Of a stretch of 64,000 nucleotides of DNA, positions 7,682 through 16,620 are shown in pieces (position 1 is the stretch's first letter; each line of letters begins with the position of its first letter). A program made the position numbers and the translations under genes. The notes beneath the pieces were generated by a model. It did not search any database. It saw nothing but the letters and a program-made list of their open reading frames with translations, and had not been told where the DNA came from. This DNA is from Candidatus Rifleibacteriota bacterium (GTDB lineage Bacteria; Muiribacteriota; Ozemobacteria; Ozemobacterales; Ozemobacteraceae), in the NCBI GenBank assembly GCA_015233155.1, contig JADFYG010000024.1, forward strand, positions 1 through 64,000, given 5' to 3'.

Positions 7682-10600
7682 TCAACGGTCTCCCGTGCCG
7701 ATGTGCAGTTTGCCTTCGGCATGGGCGCTCAATAAAATATTGAAGCCACTTGCAAGTGCCCGGAGCGTAGATTCAACATTTGCAGCCGCATCGCCGGAGC
7801 TGGTATCAGATTCCTCCAGCAAAACGCACAAGTCGGACATGCCGACCGCTCCGATGATACTGCATGCCCCTCTCAGATTATGCGCTTCCTTGCGCAAGCG
7901 CAGATGATTGGAGGTCCGAAGCGCCTCATGCATGTCGTGTAATGCCTTCGGCGCCGACTGCAGGAACTGCCACCATATGCTGCCGGCTTCCTTGCGCCCC
8001 ATCAACTCAGTCATGGCTTTGAATCGATCTTCGATAACTTTGAGATCCTCGTTTCCGATCGGCGGTATGACTTCGACACTGCGAGAGTGATCCAGGACTT
8101 TCCAGAGGGTTTGAGCCAGTAATTCAGGGTCTATTGGCTTTGTCAGATAATCATCCATGCCCGCCCCAAGACACCGCTGCCTCTCACCTTCTAATGCGTG
8201 GGCTGTCAACGCGATTATGGGAAGATGCTTTCCTGAGCCCTCATGTCGCCGAATGTTACGGGTGGTTTCGTAACCATCCATTTCAGGCATCTGACAATCC
8301 ATCAGTACTGCGTCAAACGATTCTCGTGCGATTAGTGCCAAACCCTCTACACCGTTTTCGGCAGTATCGACGTGAAATCCCATTGCTTCGAGAATGCGTC
8401 GGATGACAAACTGATTTATTGGTTTGTCTTCAATACTCAGCAAGCGGAATTTGGAAGCTTCCGCACGCCGGAGAATGGAAGCGAGAGCCCCAGGTTTGCG
8501 TGTGGCGGCAGATGACTTCTTCAGGACATCAGTAAGCATATCGCGAAGAGGAGCATACATAACCGGTTTTGAAAGCGCCAAAAGTACTCCTGTGGCCTTC
8601 GCCCGCAACATGATTTCACGCTGAGTGTCACCCATTAAAAAAGCGATCGGAGGAACATTATTGCCAGCCGCCTTCTTGAGCCACCGTGCTACTTCAAAAC
8701 CGTCCATGTCAGGCATGTGCGAATCGATAATCACGAGATCGTACAGTTCACCAGCCGTACTGGCGCTGGTAAAGACTTCAAGCAATTTTGCCCCCGACTC
8801 CACTGCATCTACAAAGAATCCAAAATCTGTCAGCATACCAACAATTGCCCGACGACATGATTCCCGATCATCCGCGATCAGAACGCGTTTGCCCTCAGCA
8901 TTCGGAATGGATGGCCATTTTTTCGGAACCGGGCTCGAATCAAGAGATTTCACCGGAACCGCAAAGAAGAAACGAGAACCAAAGTTCAATTCGCTCATGA
9001 CAGTGATCTCGCCCCCCATCAACTGAACGAAATGTCGGCAAAGAGTCAGGCCGAGCCCCGGCTCAACCCCGTGCTTTTTATTGAATGGGTCTATCGGTCC
9101 CTGTTGCGAGAAAAGCCGGTTCGCGTCTTCCGTGGCCATTCCAATGCCGGTATCCCGAACCTCGACACGTAAAATGCATCGCTCGCTCAACCCGCGTTCG
9201 AAACGCGCATCTACGACAACTTCACCCTGTGATGTGAACCTGATCGCGTTGTCGACAAGATTCGCAAGAACCTGCCGAATGCGTGCCGCGTCTCCGTTTA
9301 CCATGATTTGCAGTTCGGGCCGCTGTATTATCAGAAGTTCCACGCCTTTTCCAAAGGCTTTGTCCCGAAAAGATTCGACAACTTCATCGAATAACCTGTT
9401 AAGCGAAAAATCCACCGGGTCAAAAGTTATGTCACCGGACTCGAATTTCGACATATCGATAATATTGTTGATCAGCTGTAGAAGAATTTCCCCGGATGCA
9501 CAAATGGTCTCAATATTCTCGCGCTGACGCGGCTCAAGATTTGATTCGAGCAGAAGATTCGCCAGACCGATGACCGCATTCATCGATGTACGAATTTCAT
9601 AGCTCATATTTGAAAAGAATCTCGTCTTCGCTTCGACGGCCTCCAGAGCGTGGTCACGCGCCCCGGCAAGTTCGGCGGCAGCAAGTAACTGCTCATTCTC
9701 GACCAGTTTCCGCTCGCGAATATCAGAAAGCAGGCCGCTCAAACGCGCAGGACGTCCATCAGAATTTCGCTCGGCGATCTTCGCGCGTATTCCAAGCCAG
9801 ATCCAGTGCCCCTCTCGATTCCTTACTCGAAACTCACACTTAAAAATGGGGGTGCGCCCCTCCAGGTGGTCATGCAGAGTCTGGTCTAATACAGCCTGGT
9901 CATCCTGATGGATAAAGGATTCCCAGCGCGTAAAGCTGATCTCCGAAGGACCGGCCGGATATCCCAGCATTTGCGCCCACTTCGGACTCAAAAATACTTT
10001 GCTTGTAATGGTGTCCCAGTCCCAGAGGATGTCAGACGTTCCTTCCAGAGATAATTGCAGCCGCTCCTGGCTTTGACGCAGCACTGCGACCATCTTGCGT
10101 CGTGCAGTTACCATAGCATTTATTACGCGGCACAATTCAGCAAGTTCGCTTTTTTCATCGACTCTGAGCAATTCCCCGCTATCTGCTTCAGGGTTAAACT
10201 TTTTCACGACCTCCTTCATATCACGCAGGGGGCGAAGTATCATCGCTTCAAGTATCGCAAATGCGGAAATTCCAAAAAGCAGCCATATTATGAACATAAG
10301 CGAAAGGGCGGATACAAGACTTTCACACCCCGTTCGAAAAATACTGCGTCTCTCGTAAACAGCGACAAGACTGACGAGGCGATTCCTCGAATCATAAAGA
10401 AACCGGTAGCCGGCGACCTCGTCTTCCCCAACGGCCCTGACAGCCGTTTCACCGTGCGCGTCCACTGTATGGCGCAATAGTTGTAGACGATCGGAAAATT
10501 CCTTATTATATGCGATTACGTTCCCGGCAAGCATTGCGCGATCCCAGGCGGTGATAGGCGACAATCTTAATCGGATCCCAGTCTTTCGACTCATAGTGAC

Positions 10601-11203
10601 AATTTTAGAGTTGTCGATCAGGCGACCCATGATAATAGTTCCATGGCACTCTTTTTTCCCAAAGGAGTTCAGAATGGGCAGCGCCGTTACAATAAGCAAA
10701 CCACGCTTCGTTGCAAGATAATCGGTTCGTCCTGATGTGGGTTCGGCCAGATCATCCAGACTCACGCGGGAAGCGACAAGACGCGCTGTCGAGGATGAGG
10801 TGGAAACCAATGTTTTGCCTTTATTGATCAGCTGAAGAGATTCCAGAAAGTCGCCTCTGGAATTCAGGATCAGAAGAAGATCAACCTTGATTGCGCTAAG
10901 CATCTGCGGCTGAAGATTCTGACGGCGAAAAGCCTCGTTTCGATCAAGGGCATATTCCCAGGTTTCATCCCAGTTAGCCCAGTCTTTAGCCACCGCAGAC
11001 AACAATTCCTTCTCGCGTTCAAGATCACTCATGAAGTGACGTAACTGCTGATCGACCGCCTGAAATTCGAGGTGTCTGTAGCCTCCAAGTATGAAATAAG
11101 ACAGGAAGATTCCACTGCAAATTACCGCAACAAGAAGTGCCGCTCCCAAAGCGAGCATGCTCCTGTTGTATACGCTGCCGGAATACTTCGAATTCAGATC
11201 CAA
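7682..11203 (-). CDS. Hybrid sensor protein: CHASE4-HAMP-PAS-HisKA*-HATPase-REC-REC-HPt
   Basis: Large BarA/ArcB-like signalling protein in the inner membrane. Order: TM1 (~17-40), periplasmic CHASE4-like domain with the hallmark DWANWDETWEYA, TM2 (~295-325), HAMP, PAS/PAC (~380-500), HisKA, HATPase_c (N-box NLVDNA, DTGIGM, GLGL), REC1 (acceptor D827), REC2 (D969) and a C-terminal HPt with AHNLRG (H1108). In the H-box, SYEIRTS replaces SHEIRTP, so residue 535 is Tyr (codon TAT, bases 9599-9601 reversed) and the normal autophosphorylation site is missing. The ATPase, receiver and HPt sites look intact. Start is TTG at 11203 with GGGGAGG six bases upstream. It lies downstream of a GAF-GGDEF gene on the same strand. 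It may work as a receiver/HPt relay fed by another kinase (inference). Confidence 0.92.
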   Translation of the reverse strand: MDLNSKYSGSVYNRSMLALGAALLVAVICSGIFLSYFILGGYRHLEFQAVDQQLRHFMSDLEREKELLSAVAKDWANWDETWEYALDRNEAFRRQNLQPQMLSAIKVDLLLILNSRGDFLESLQLINKGKTLVSTSSSTARLVASRVSLDDLAEPTSGRTDYLATKRGLLIVTALPILNSFGKKECHGTIIMGRLIDNSKIVTMSRKTGIRLRLSPITAWDRAMLAGNVIAYNKEFSDRLQLLRHTVDAHGETAVRAVGEDEVAGYRFLYDSRNRLVSLVAVYERRSIFRTGCESLVSALSLMFIIWLLFGISAFAILEAMILRPLRDMKEVVKKFNPEADSGELLRVDEKSELAELCRVINAMVTARRKMVAVLRQSQERLQLSLEGTSDILWDWDTITSKVFLSPKWAQMLGYPAGPSEISFTRWESFIHQDDQAVLDQTLHDHLEGRTPIFKCEFRVRNREGHWIWLGIRAKIAERNSDGRPARLSGLLSDIRERKLVENEQLLAAAELAGARDHALEAVEAKTRFFSNMSYEIRTSMNAVIGLANLLLESNLEPRQRENIETICASGEILLQLINNIIDMSKFESGDITFDPVDFSLNRLFDEVVESFRDKAFGKGVELLIIQRPELQIMVNGDAARIRQVLANLVDNAIRFTSQGEVVVDARFERGLSERCILRVEVRDTGIGMATEDANRLFSQQGPIDPFNKKHGVEPGLGLTLCRHFVQLMGGEITVMSELNFGSRFFFAVPVKSLDSSPVPKKWPSIPNAEGKRVLIADDRESCRRAIVGMLTDFGFFVDAVESGAKLLEVFTSASTAGELYDLVIIDSHMPDMDGFEVARWLKKAAGNNVPPIAFLMGDTQREIMLRAKATGVLLALSKPVMYAPLRDMLTDVLKKSSAATRKPGALASILRRAEASKFRLLSIEDKPINQFVIRRILEAMGFHVDTAENGVEGLALIARESFDAVLMDCQMPEMDGYETTRNIRRHEGSGKHLPIIALTAHALEGERQRCLGAGMDDYLTKPIDPELLAQTLWKVLDHSRSVEVIPPIGNEDLKVIEDRFKAMTELMGRKEAGSIWWQFLQSAPKALHDMHEALRTSNHLRLRKEAHNLRGACSIIGAVGMSDLCVLLEESDTSSGDAAANVESTLRALASGFNILLSAHAEGKLHIGTGDR

Positions 11204-11508
11204 AGAGCCTCCCCGAGTACATCTCTAATTAAACAACCGTCAGGGGGAAACGAATCCTCTCACTTCCTGTGCAACATCAATTTGATGTTTGCATTATTAT
11301 ACAAAAAATGCACGCAACCTTATGCTTTTGGACACGGCTCGCCATGCTCCTACGGCAAACGAAACCGCCTGTGGCAATCAACACGGGCGGCTTTGAAAGC
11401 CGCCCCTACAAAGCCGCCCGACCAAAGTCACCCCTACCAAAAATCACGCTATTTCAAAACAGCCCCCCTAACTGCATTCGGGTGCAGTATTGCGCATCTC
11501 TTCGCAGA
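11204..11508 (-). other. Intergenic region with REP-like hairpins
   Basis: 305 bases without a supported gene. On the minus strand GTAG (11406-11409) heads a hairpin GGGCGGCTT/AAGCCGCCC (11385-11405). A second, weaker GTAG-GGGTGAC start lies near 11432. The region separates the GAF-GGDEF gene from the hybrid kinase gene and may carry the kinase promoter, which I could not pick out. Confidence 0.5.
11385..11409 (-). repeat. REP-like element (GTAG head, GGGCGGCTT stem)
   Basis: Read on the minus strand: GTAG followed by a 9-bp perfect stem with a three-base loop. Same design as 4622-4645. Confidence 0.6.
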
Positions 11509-12489
11509 TTATAGAGGGGGAACCACCTGCAAAAGTCCTTTTCCACGCAAACGGGCGTTATGTAATGCTGTCTGAGCACGCCATATAAACCGTTCGAGGT
11601 TGTCCCCGTTTAAACGACCGGTCATACCTATGGACAGAGAACTCGAAACTTCCTGGGTCGTGAATTTTCTCGAAAGCACCTCATCACGGAAGCGCGCGAG
11701 CACTGTTTCACCTTTATCTACCGGAGTGTTCGGCATATACACGATGAATTCGTCAGTGCCGAACAGGCCAACCACGTCCACTCCGCGAACACATGCCTTT
11801 ACCTGATCGGCAAGCTCGACGAACAGTGCATGTGCCGCCGTGAGTCCGTGCAGATTCATGACATCCTTATAGTTGTCGAGATCCATGATGGCCAATGTGA
11901 GTGGCAAGCGGTATCGCTCACTTTTAGACAGCTCCTCGCCGAGTTTTTGAAGAAAGAATGTATGGCAGAGAAGTCCAGTCTCGTGATCGAATCGCTTGAG
12001 TTCATTCACCAGCTTTCGGAGATACTCTTTCTCAAGAGCAACGGAGGCCACTTCAGCTGTAGCGATAAGGAACTCGCGCGTCTCTGAGTCTATCTCAACT
12101 TCACGATCGAAATAGATTCCGAGATATCCTACGGGGGCGCTCTGAGACTCGACACGTATGAAAACCGCAGTGGCATATGGACGCTCGAGTACCATCTCAT
12201 TGTAATCGTCAGCGGGGTCATGCGGAGAAACCATAATAAAACGATCTTTGAAAAACAGTCTTCCGACGACACCGGTGCCTACTTTACGCTTGAAATTGCG
12301 TACGGTTTCGCAATACATATTGCAGAAATTCTTGATCTCCAGATATCCCGTGGATTCATTGCGAAGCACCAGAATGGCATAGGAACAGTTCACGACTGCG
12401 CCGATCGTGTGCAACATCTGCTGAATCGTGAATGTCGCGTTCTGTTGCAAGGCCAGATGATGAATGGCGCGGCATAGTTGTTTTTTCAT
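11509..12489 (-). CDS. GAF-GGDEF protein with degenerate active site
   Basis: Residues ~10-165 form a GAF domain (GTGVVGRLFFKDRFIMVS, VGYLGIYFDR) and ~175-320 a GGDEF domain. The signature loop reads GTDEF rather than GGDEF, and the metal-binding segment reads DLDNYK where DLDxFK is usual. Active diguanylate cyclases need GG(D/E)EF, so cyclic-di-GMP synthesis may be weak or lost, leaving a GTP-binding or regulatory role. No transmembrane segment, so it is cytosolic. ATG at 12489 has GAGAGGGG upstream. It lies 77 bases after the exported-protein gene on the same strand. Confidence 0.8.
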   Translation of the reverse strand: MKKQLCRAIHHLALQQNATFTIQQMLHTIGAVVNCSYAILVLRNESTGYLEIKNFCNMYCETVRNFKRKVGTGVVGRLFFKDRFIMVSPHDPADDYNEMVLERPYATAVFIRVESQSAPVGYLGIYFDREVEIDSETREFLIATAEVASVALEKEYLRKLVNELKRFDHETGLLCHTFFLQKLGEELSKSERYRLPLTLAIMDLDNYKDVMNLHGLTAAHALFVELADQVKACVRGVDVVGLFGTDEFIVYMPNTPVDKGETVLARFRDEVLSRKFTTQEVSSSLSIGMTGRLNGDNLERFIWRAQTALHNARLRGKGLLQVVPPL

Positions 12490-12566
12490 ACGGTCATCCC
12501 CCTCTCTTTTTTACAGAGCGTCACGTCAAACGAAACCAGAAACAGGTATACTCGTCAAGTGTTTTC

Positions 12567-13127
12567 CTATTCCGCGGCAGATCGGGAAGGTCCCTCCGCT
12601 GCCTTAACAGCGCCTTCAAAGCGCAGTTTCGGATAAGCAAAGAATTCGAATATTTCGTCAGAATTGTATCTTAGATAATTGACTTGCCATTTTCCTCCTG
12701 CGACTGGTCGGTAAAATGTGAATTCCCATGCAACAGGCATCTTATCATGATGCGTAAGTAAATAAACAAGAAAATATCGTTCACATTTTCCGATGGGGCG
12801 AAAACCGATGAATTCGTGGCCGGTCGGGTAACCTAGTTTCTCTGAAAGTACCTGAATGTCAGAGCGAAAATTTTTCTGTGAACGCTCCTCGATCGGAAAG
12901 ATATCGAACAACTGTTTCAGAGAATCCGTGGCATTCTTTGCTTCGAGTTTTCCGAAGAAATCGTCGACAATGGGAAGAATTTCTTTTACGGCAGGTGTTG
13001 TTTCGGTTAACATCGGCTCTCCGCCAGCAAATGCGACGCTGGATAACAAACATGACGTAATCAATACAAAAGCAAAAAGAAAAACACAGCGACGAAAGGG
13101 AAATACGGACAAATCCGAGTGGTTCAT
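12567..13127 (-). CDS. Exported protein of unknown function
   Basis: The N-terminus has a clear Sec signal (FRRCVFLFAFVLITSCLLSSVAFA, roughly residues 11-34) with cleavage likely after AFA. The mature part (~150 residues) resembles DUF4019-like small alpha+beta proteins in outline (helical IVDDFFGKLEAKN, then SEKLG, FIGFRPIG, strands WEFTFYRP, GKWQVNYLRYNSD), but I do not recognise a family with confidence. ATG at 13127 is chosen over an upstream in-frame Met because AAGGAG lies seven bases before it. It begins one base after the stop of the amidohydrolase gene, so the two are translationally coupled. Confidence 0.7.
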   Translation of the reverse strand: MNHSDLSVFPFRRCVFLFAFVLITSCLLSSVAFAGGEPMLTETTPAVKEILPIVDDFFGKLEAKNATDSLKQLFDIFPIEERSQKNFRSDIQVLSEKLGYPTGHEFIGFRPIGKCERYFLVYLLTHHDKMPVAWEFTFYRPVAGGKWQVNYLRYNSDEIFEFFAYPKLRFEGAVKAAEGPSRSAAE

Positions 13128-13128
13128 A

Positions 13129-14685
13129 TCAGACTCCTTTTGATGGGGAATGCCCGACCGGCCTGCCTTCAAGAAACAGACGTGATGTCCGTAGCTCCCG
13201 GAGCTTCGAAGGCGTGGTCAGGAATGGGTCGGAAGGAAGTGTTACAAAATCAGCTCTGAATCCGGGGCCGAGACGGCCACGATCGGCGTCTTCCCCGGCG
13301 AAACGGTGTGGTTCGAGTATGAAGGCCGAGAGAGCACTGTTCAAATCGATACGCTCGTCAGGATTTGGATGATTCACAAACCCATCAATGCCCAGAAATG
13401 GATCAAGCGGGGTGACCGGGCTGTCCGATCCGCCTGCGATGGGTATTCCGCAATCGAGAAGAGTTCGGAACGGGTTGGTTCGAAGAACGCGTTCCGCGCC
13501 TAGCCGTTTATCATACATTCGCCCGATACCGCCCCATAATGCCTCGAAAGCAGGCTGCACCGATATGAACAGGCTTGCTTCACGCACGCGACGTAAGGCG
13601 GTGTCATCCGGGAGTTCGAAGTGCTCGATACGGTGGGGCAGGGGAGGGGGGCCAAACTTTTCGAAAGCATTAACATGGATTTCGGTAAGAAAGTCGATGG
13701 CTCGATCGCCGATACAATGCATAGCGAGTTGAAGATCATGTACACGGCAGCATCTCAGAAGTTCTTCAACGTCATCCCGTGATTTGTACAACATGCCATT
13801 GTTTTCCGGGTCGTCGGTATACGATTCACAAAGGGCGGCAGTTCGCGAACCAAACGAGCCGTCTATAAACAGACAACCGCCGAGACGATTCCAGCCGTGC
13901 TGAAGAGCGAATGTTGGATCTAAGGACTGATGATATATGACTCCATGTAATTCGGGCTCAAGAAGAAAATCAGATACGAGCGCTACATCAGCGTTCAGAC
14001 ATTCATCGCCGCCTTCAAGGGCATGAACCGTTCCTATGCCGTGTTCGTGACACGATGTACGGGCGAGTTCAAGACCACGTCGTTTGAAATCAACCGGAAG
14101 ATCAGCCTGGAGCCGGGTGGAAAGAAACGCGTATGTCTCCATGCAAAAACGGCCCCCGACAAGGGCTGCCGAAGGCAGGATCGACTGAGCCCATGCCATG
14201 GCGTGTGAATTGGGAACCGCGGAATGAAGATCTATACGTGAAAGCCACAGATTTTTCGCGGGCAGTACCGCGTCGAGTTCGGCTACCGTGGGAAGCCTGT
14301 TCTCCTGCAGTTCGCTCTCGTCCAGGTTCCAGGCAAGGATCCACTTGAGGTCGGGGTGGGCAGCTGCAAATGTGTGAAGACGATCGAACACTTCATCGAG
14401 GGAGCGCGCCCTGTCAAGGCGACAGCCGACAAGCATCAAGCCTGTCTGCATAAAATGAGTATGTACATCGGCAAAGGCCGGTAAAACGACTTCACCGCCC
14501 AGATCGAATTGTGTATATCCTCTGAACCGGGACATGGTTTCGAGGCCAAAGTCTCTGCGAATTATTTTTCCGTTTTCTACGAGGAACGAGTCGAAAGATT
14601 TGTGCGCATAATCCGGAAGGTCGCGACCGGAACAATGAAAAAAAAGAGTTGGATGATTAATTGATTCCTCGGCTGATACGATCAT
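13129..14685 (-). CDS. Amidohydrolase family 3 (YtcJ-like) metal-dependent hydrolase
   Basis: A 518-residue TIM-barrel hydrolase of the YtcJ/amidohydrolase 3 family. Seen: the metal-binding start VLPAFADVHTHFMQTG, the WILAWNLDES segment, central HCIGDRAIDFLTE and LPHRIEHFELPDD with the expected histidines, and the late ligand GGSDSPVTPLDPFLGI. These enzymes hydrolyse amide or related bonds; the substrate here cannot be read. No signal peptide, so cytosolic. Gene order upstream (small membrane protein, 12-base gap) and downstream (exported protein, one-base gap) indicates one transcript on the minus strand. Confidence 0.88.
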   Translation of the reverse strand: MIVSAEESINHPTLFFHCSGRDLPDYAHKSFDSFLVENGKIIRRDFGLETMSRFRGYTQFDLGGEVVLPAFADVHTHFMQTGLMLVGCRLDRARSLDEVFDRLHTFAAAHPDLKWILAWNLDESELQENRLPTVAELDAVLPAKNLWLSRIDLHSAVPNSHAMAWAQSILPSAALVGGRFCMETYAFLSTRLQADLPVDFKRRGLELARTSCHEHGIGTVHALEGGDECLNADVALVSDFLLEPELHGVIYHQSLDPTFALQHGWNRLGGCLFIDGSFGSRTAALCESYTDDPENNGMLYKSRDDVEELLRCCRVHDLQLAMHCIGDRAIDFLTEIHVNAFEKFGPPPLPHRIEHFELPDDTALRRVREASLFISVQPAFEALWGGIGRMYDKRLGAERVLRTNPFRTLLDCGIPIAGGSDSPVTPLDPFLGIDGFVNHPNPDERIDLNSALSAFILEPHRFAGEDADRGRLGPGFRADFVTLPSDPFLTTPSKLRELRTSRLFLEGRPVGHSPSKGV

Positions 14686-14697
14686 TTGTCTGACCGA

Positions 14698-15039
14698 TCA
14701 GGCGCTTTCAGTCAGCGAATCATAAAGCGACTTCATATCACGAAAGACCACTGCGAGCATGCGGAGCGGCGGTAGAAATAATCGTCTTAAAAGTCGCAGT
14801 ATCAGTGCAACGCCCGTAAGGCGGGCTATCCAGTAGCCGGCAATGAATAGAAGTATCGCAGCAGCGCTTATTATCGTATAAAATAGGACTGGGCCGTGTT
14901 TTTCCGAAGGTCGACATATCGGGTCGAGCTGACATGGCTTTGATTTATTGCCAAAGATACGACAGGCAATCTGCGCGGGAAACGCCCGTGCAAGACGGCG
15001 GCGAGCACATTCAGCATTGAGACTATCCAATCGCACCAT
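14698..15039 (-). CDS. Small Cys-containing membrane protein, unknown
   Basis: About 113 residues. The N-terminal third carries four Cys (ECARRRL...IACRIFG...KPCQLDPIC), which could bind a metal or form disulfides. It is followed by one long hydrophobic span (LFYTIISAAAILLFIAGYWIA) and probably a second (VALILRLLRRLFLPPLRML). Starting at the Met of MVRLDSLNAE is preferred because the longer frame adds residues of no recognisable character. No family recognised. It is 12 bases ahead of the amidohydrolase gene and divergent from the GspE-like gene. Confidence 0.5.
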   Translation of the reverse strand: MVRLDSLNAECARRRLARAFPAQIACRIFGNKSKPCQLDPICRPSEKHGPVLFYTIISAAAILLFIAGYWIARLTGVALILRLLRRLFLPPLRMLAVVFRDMKSLYDSLTESA

Positions 15040-15153
15040 ACGAATACTATAACAGATCGGCGGATTGAAAACAAATATAGGATTGTGCCAATCCGACAAT
15101 GTTTTCAGGCTGAAATAAACTCCATATAAAAACGAGACGAATTCAGTCAGATA

Positions 15154-16620
15154 TTGTATATTTATCAAATGTTTGGTCTATTGCCCCTTGAATTTCGCCC
15201 ATCAGGATTGGGAAAATGGTTCGGAAGACTCGCATTCCGCGTGCATGCCGACCACCTCGTCATTGCCCGCTCTGGTGAACCTGAACGGGCAATTCCATTT
15301 TCCCGCATAATTTCGTGTGAAGCAATTGGAGACACGGTTCATTTACAGCTATGCAAACCTGATGAACTGCTCAGACTACGAGGTTCATTTGATCCGGTCG
15401 CTCTTGCGCAACTTCTTTCGACCCTTTCGACCGAGGACAATAAACGCCGCTCATATCGTCTACGCATGCCAGATCCTGCGGATGCCATAAATCTATTCGC
15501 AGAAATGCTTGGCTGGCGGGGAACACCATTCGTTGACGCGATGAATCTTTTACTTGACCTTGCGACATGCCTGGGCGCAAGTGATATGCATCTCGAACCA
15601 GGCCCCGTAAGCGTTCGGATCACAATGAGAATTCGAGGCGAACTCACCACTGTCGGGAATTATCCGATCGCTTCTCATACCGGTCTGGCTGCTCGTCTTA
15701 AACATCTGGGAGGCTGCCGGTCACATCTGTCCGGAATTCCGCAGGAGGGTGCCTTTTCCCGGGAATTTCTCCCATCTTCCACTGGTGCTGATACTGCCGC
15801 TTTTTCGTCATCCGCTCATGCATCTTCTCCGCCTGTTAATACGACTGATGTGCGTCTGTCCATATTTCCTTCTCTTCACGGAGACCGTATCGCAATGCGG
15901 TTCATCCGGCCAATTGAATTCCCGGATCTCGATGCTCTCGGCTGGGGGAGTGGATCGACAACTGCATGGCGTAATCTTCTGGCTGACGGTTCGGGCCTCA
16001 TACTTATCGTTGGCCCCATCGGGTGCGGCAAGACAACCGCATTATACGCTTCACTTGCCGAGACGGCACGTTCCCGCGACGGCTCTTCGCGTCGGGTCGC
16101 CACCCTGGAAGATCCTGTCGAAGGGCGCGTTCCCGGCATTTGTCAGGCCTCCCTCGATCCGCGAACGGGGCTTGGTTTGGCCGACGCTTTCAAACACCTG
16201 TTGCGCCAGGATCCGGATATCATGGCGCTTGGAGAAATACGCGACCCCGCATGCCTGCGCGAAGCGCTTCAGGGTGGTCTCGCAGGGCATCTGGTTCTGG
16301 CTACATTTCATGCGGCCGACCCGGATGGCGCCATGCAACGCATAATGCAGATGGGACTTGAATCCAGCATTATAGGACCCGGGTTGAGGGGCATGCTGGT
16401 TCTGTCTCTGACCCGCGAAAAAGTTTCCCGGGACAATCAGACAGATCATTTATCCTTGTTATCTGGCGGTCGTCTCCGTCCAACGGCGCGCGTGTTCAGG
16501 ATTGTCGGGCATGGACGCGAAGGTTTTCCGCAATTCCAGGAACAGACCTGGGGTGACGAGAATGTCCGACCATGTCTTCCGACTTCAGATTTCGCAACAC
16601 CACGTGTGGACAAGACATGA
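15154..16620 (+). CDS. GspE/PilB/PilT-family secretion ATPase
   Basis: Type II secretion/type IV pilus motor ATPase. Central motifs: N2-type segment LGASDMHLEPG, Walker A GPIGCGKTT (K293 counted from base 15154), Asp box ATLEDPVEG, Walker B DIMALGEIRD and His box LAGHLVLATFH. The N-terminal ~110 residues are atypical and lack a clear GspE N1 domain, and the C-terminal tetracysteine zinc motif of many GspE proteins is absent. It powers pilin-like fibre assembly at the inner membrane. First gene of a six-gene run with ATGA-type overlaps. The start is uncertain: ATG at 15154 or 15169, neither with a good ribosome binding site. Confidence 0.9.
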   Translation: MYIYQMFGLLPLEFRPSGLGKWFGRLAFRVHADHLVIARSGEPERAIPFSRIISCEAIGDTVHLQLCKPDELLRLRGSFDPVALAQLLSTLSTEDNKRRSYRLRMPDPADAINLFAEMLGWRGTPFVDAMNLLLDLATCLGASDMHLEPGPVSVRITMRIRGELTTVGNYPIASHTGLAARLKHLGGCRSHLSGIPQEGAFSREFLPSSTGADTAAFSSSAHASSPPVNTTDVRLSIFPSLHGDRIAMRFIRPIEFPDLDALGWGSGSTTAWRNLLADGSGLILIVGPIGCGKTTALYASLAETARSRDGSSRRVATLEDPVEGRVPGICQASLDPRTGLGLADAFKHLLRQDPDIMALGEIRDPACLREALQGGLAGHLVLATFHAADPDGAMQRIMQMGLESSIIGPGLRGMLVLSLTREKVSRDNQTDHLSLLSGGRLRPTARVFRIVGHGREGFPQFQEQTWGDENVRPCLPTSDFATPRVDKT

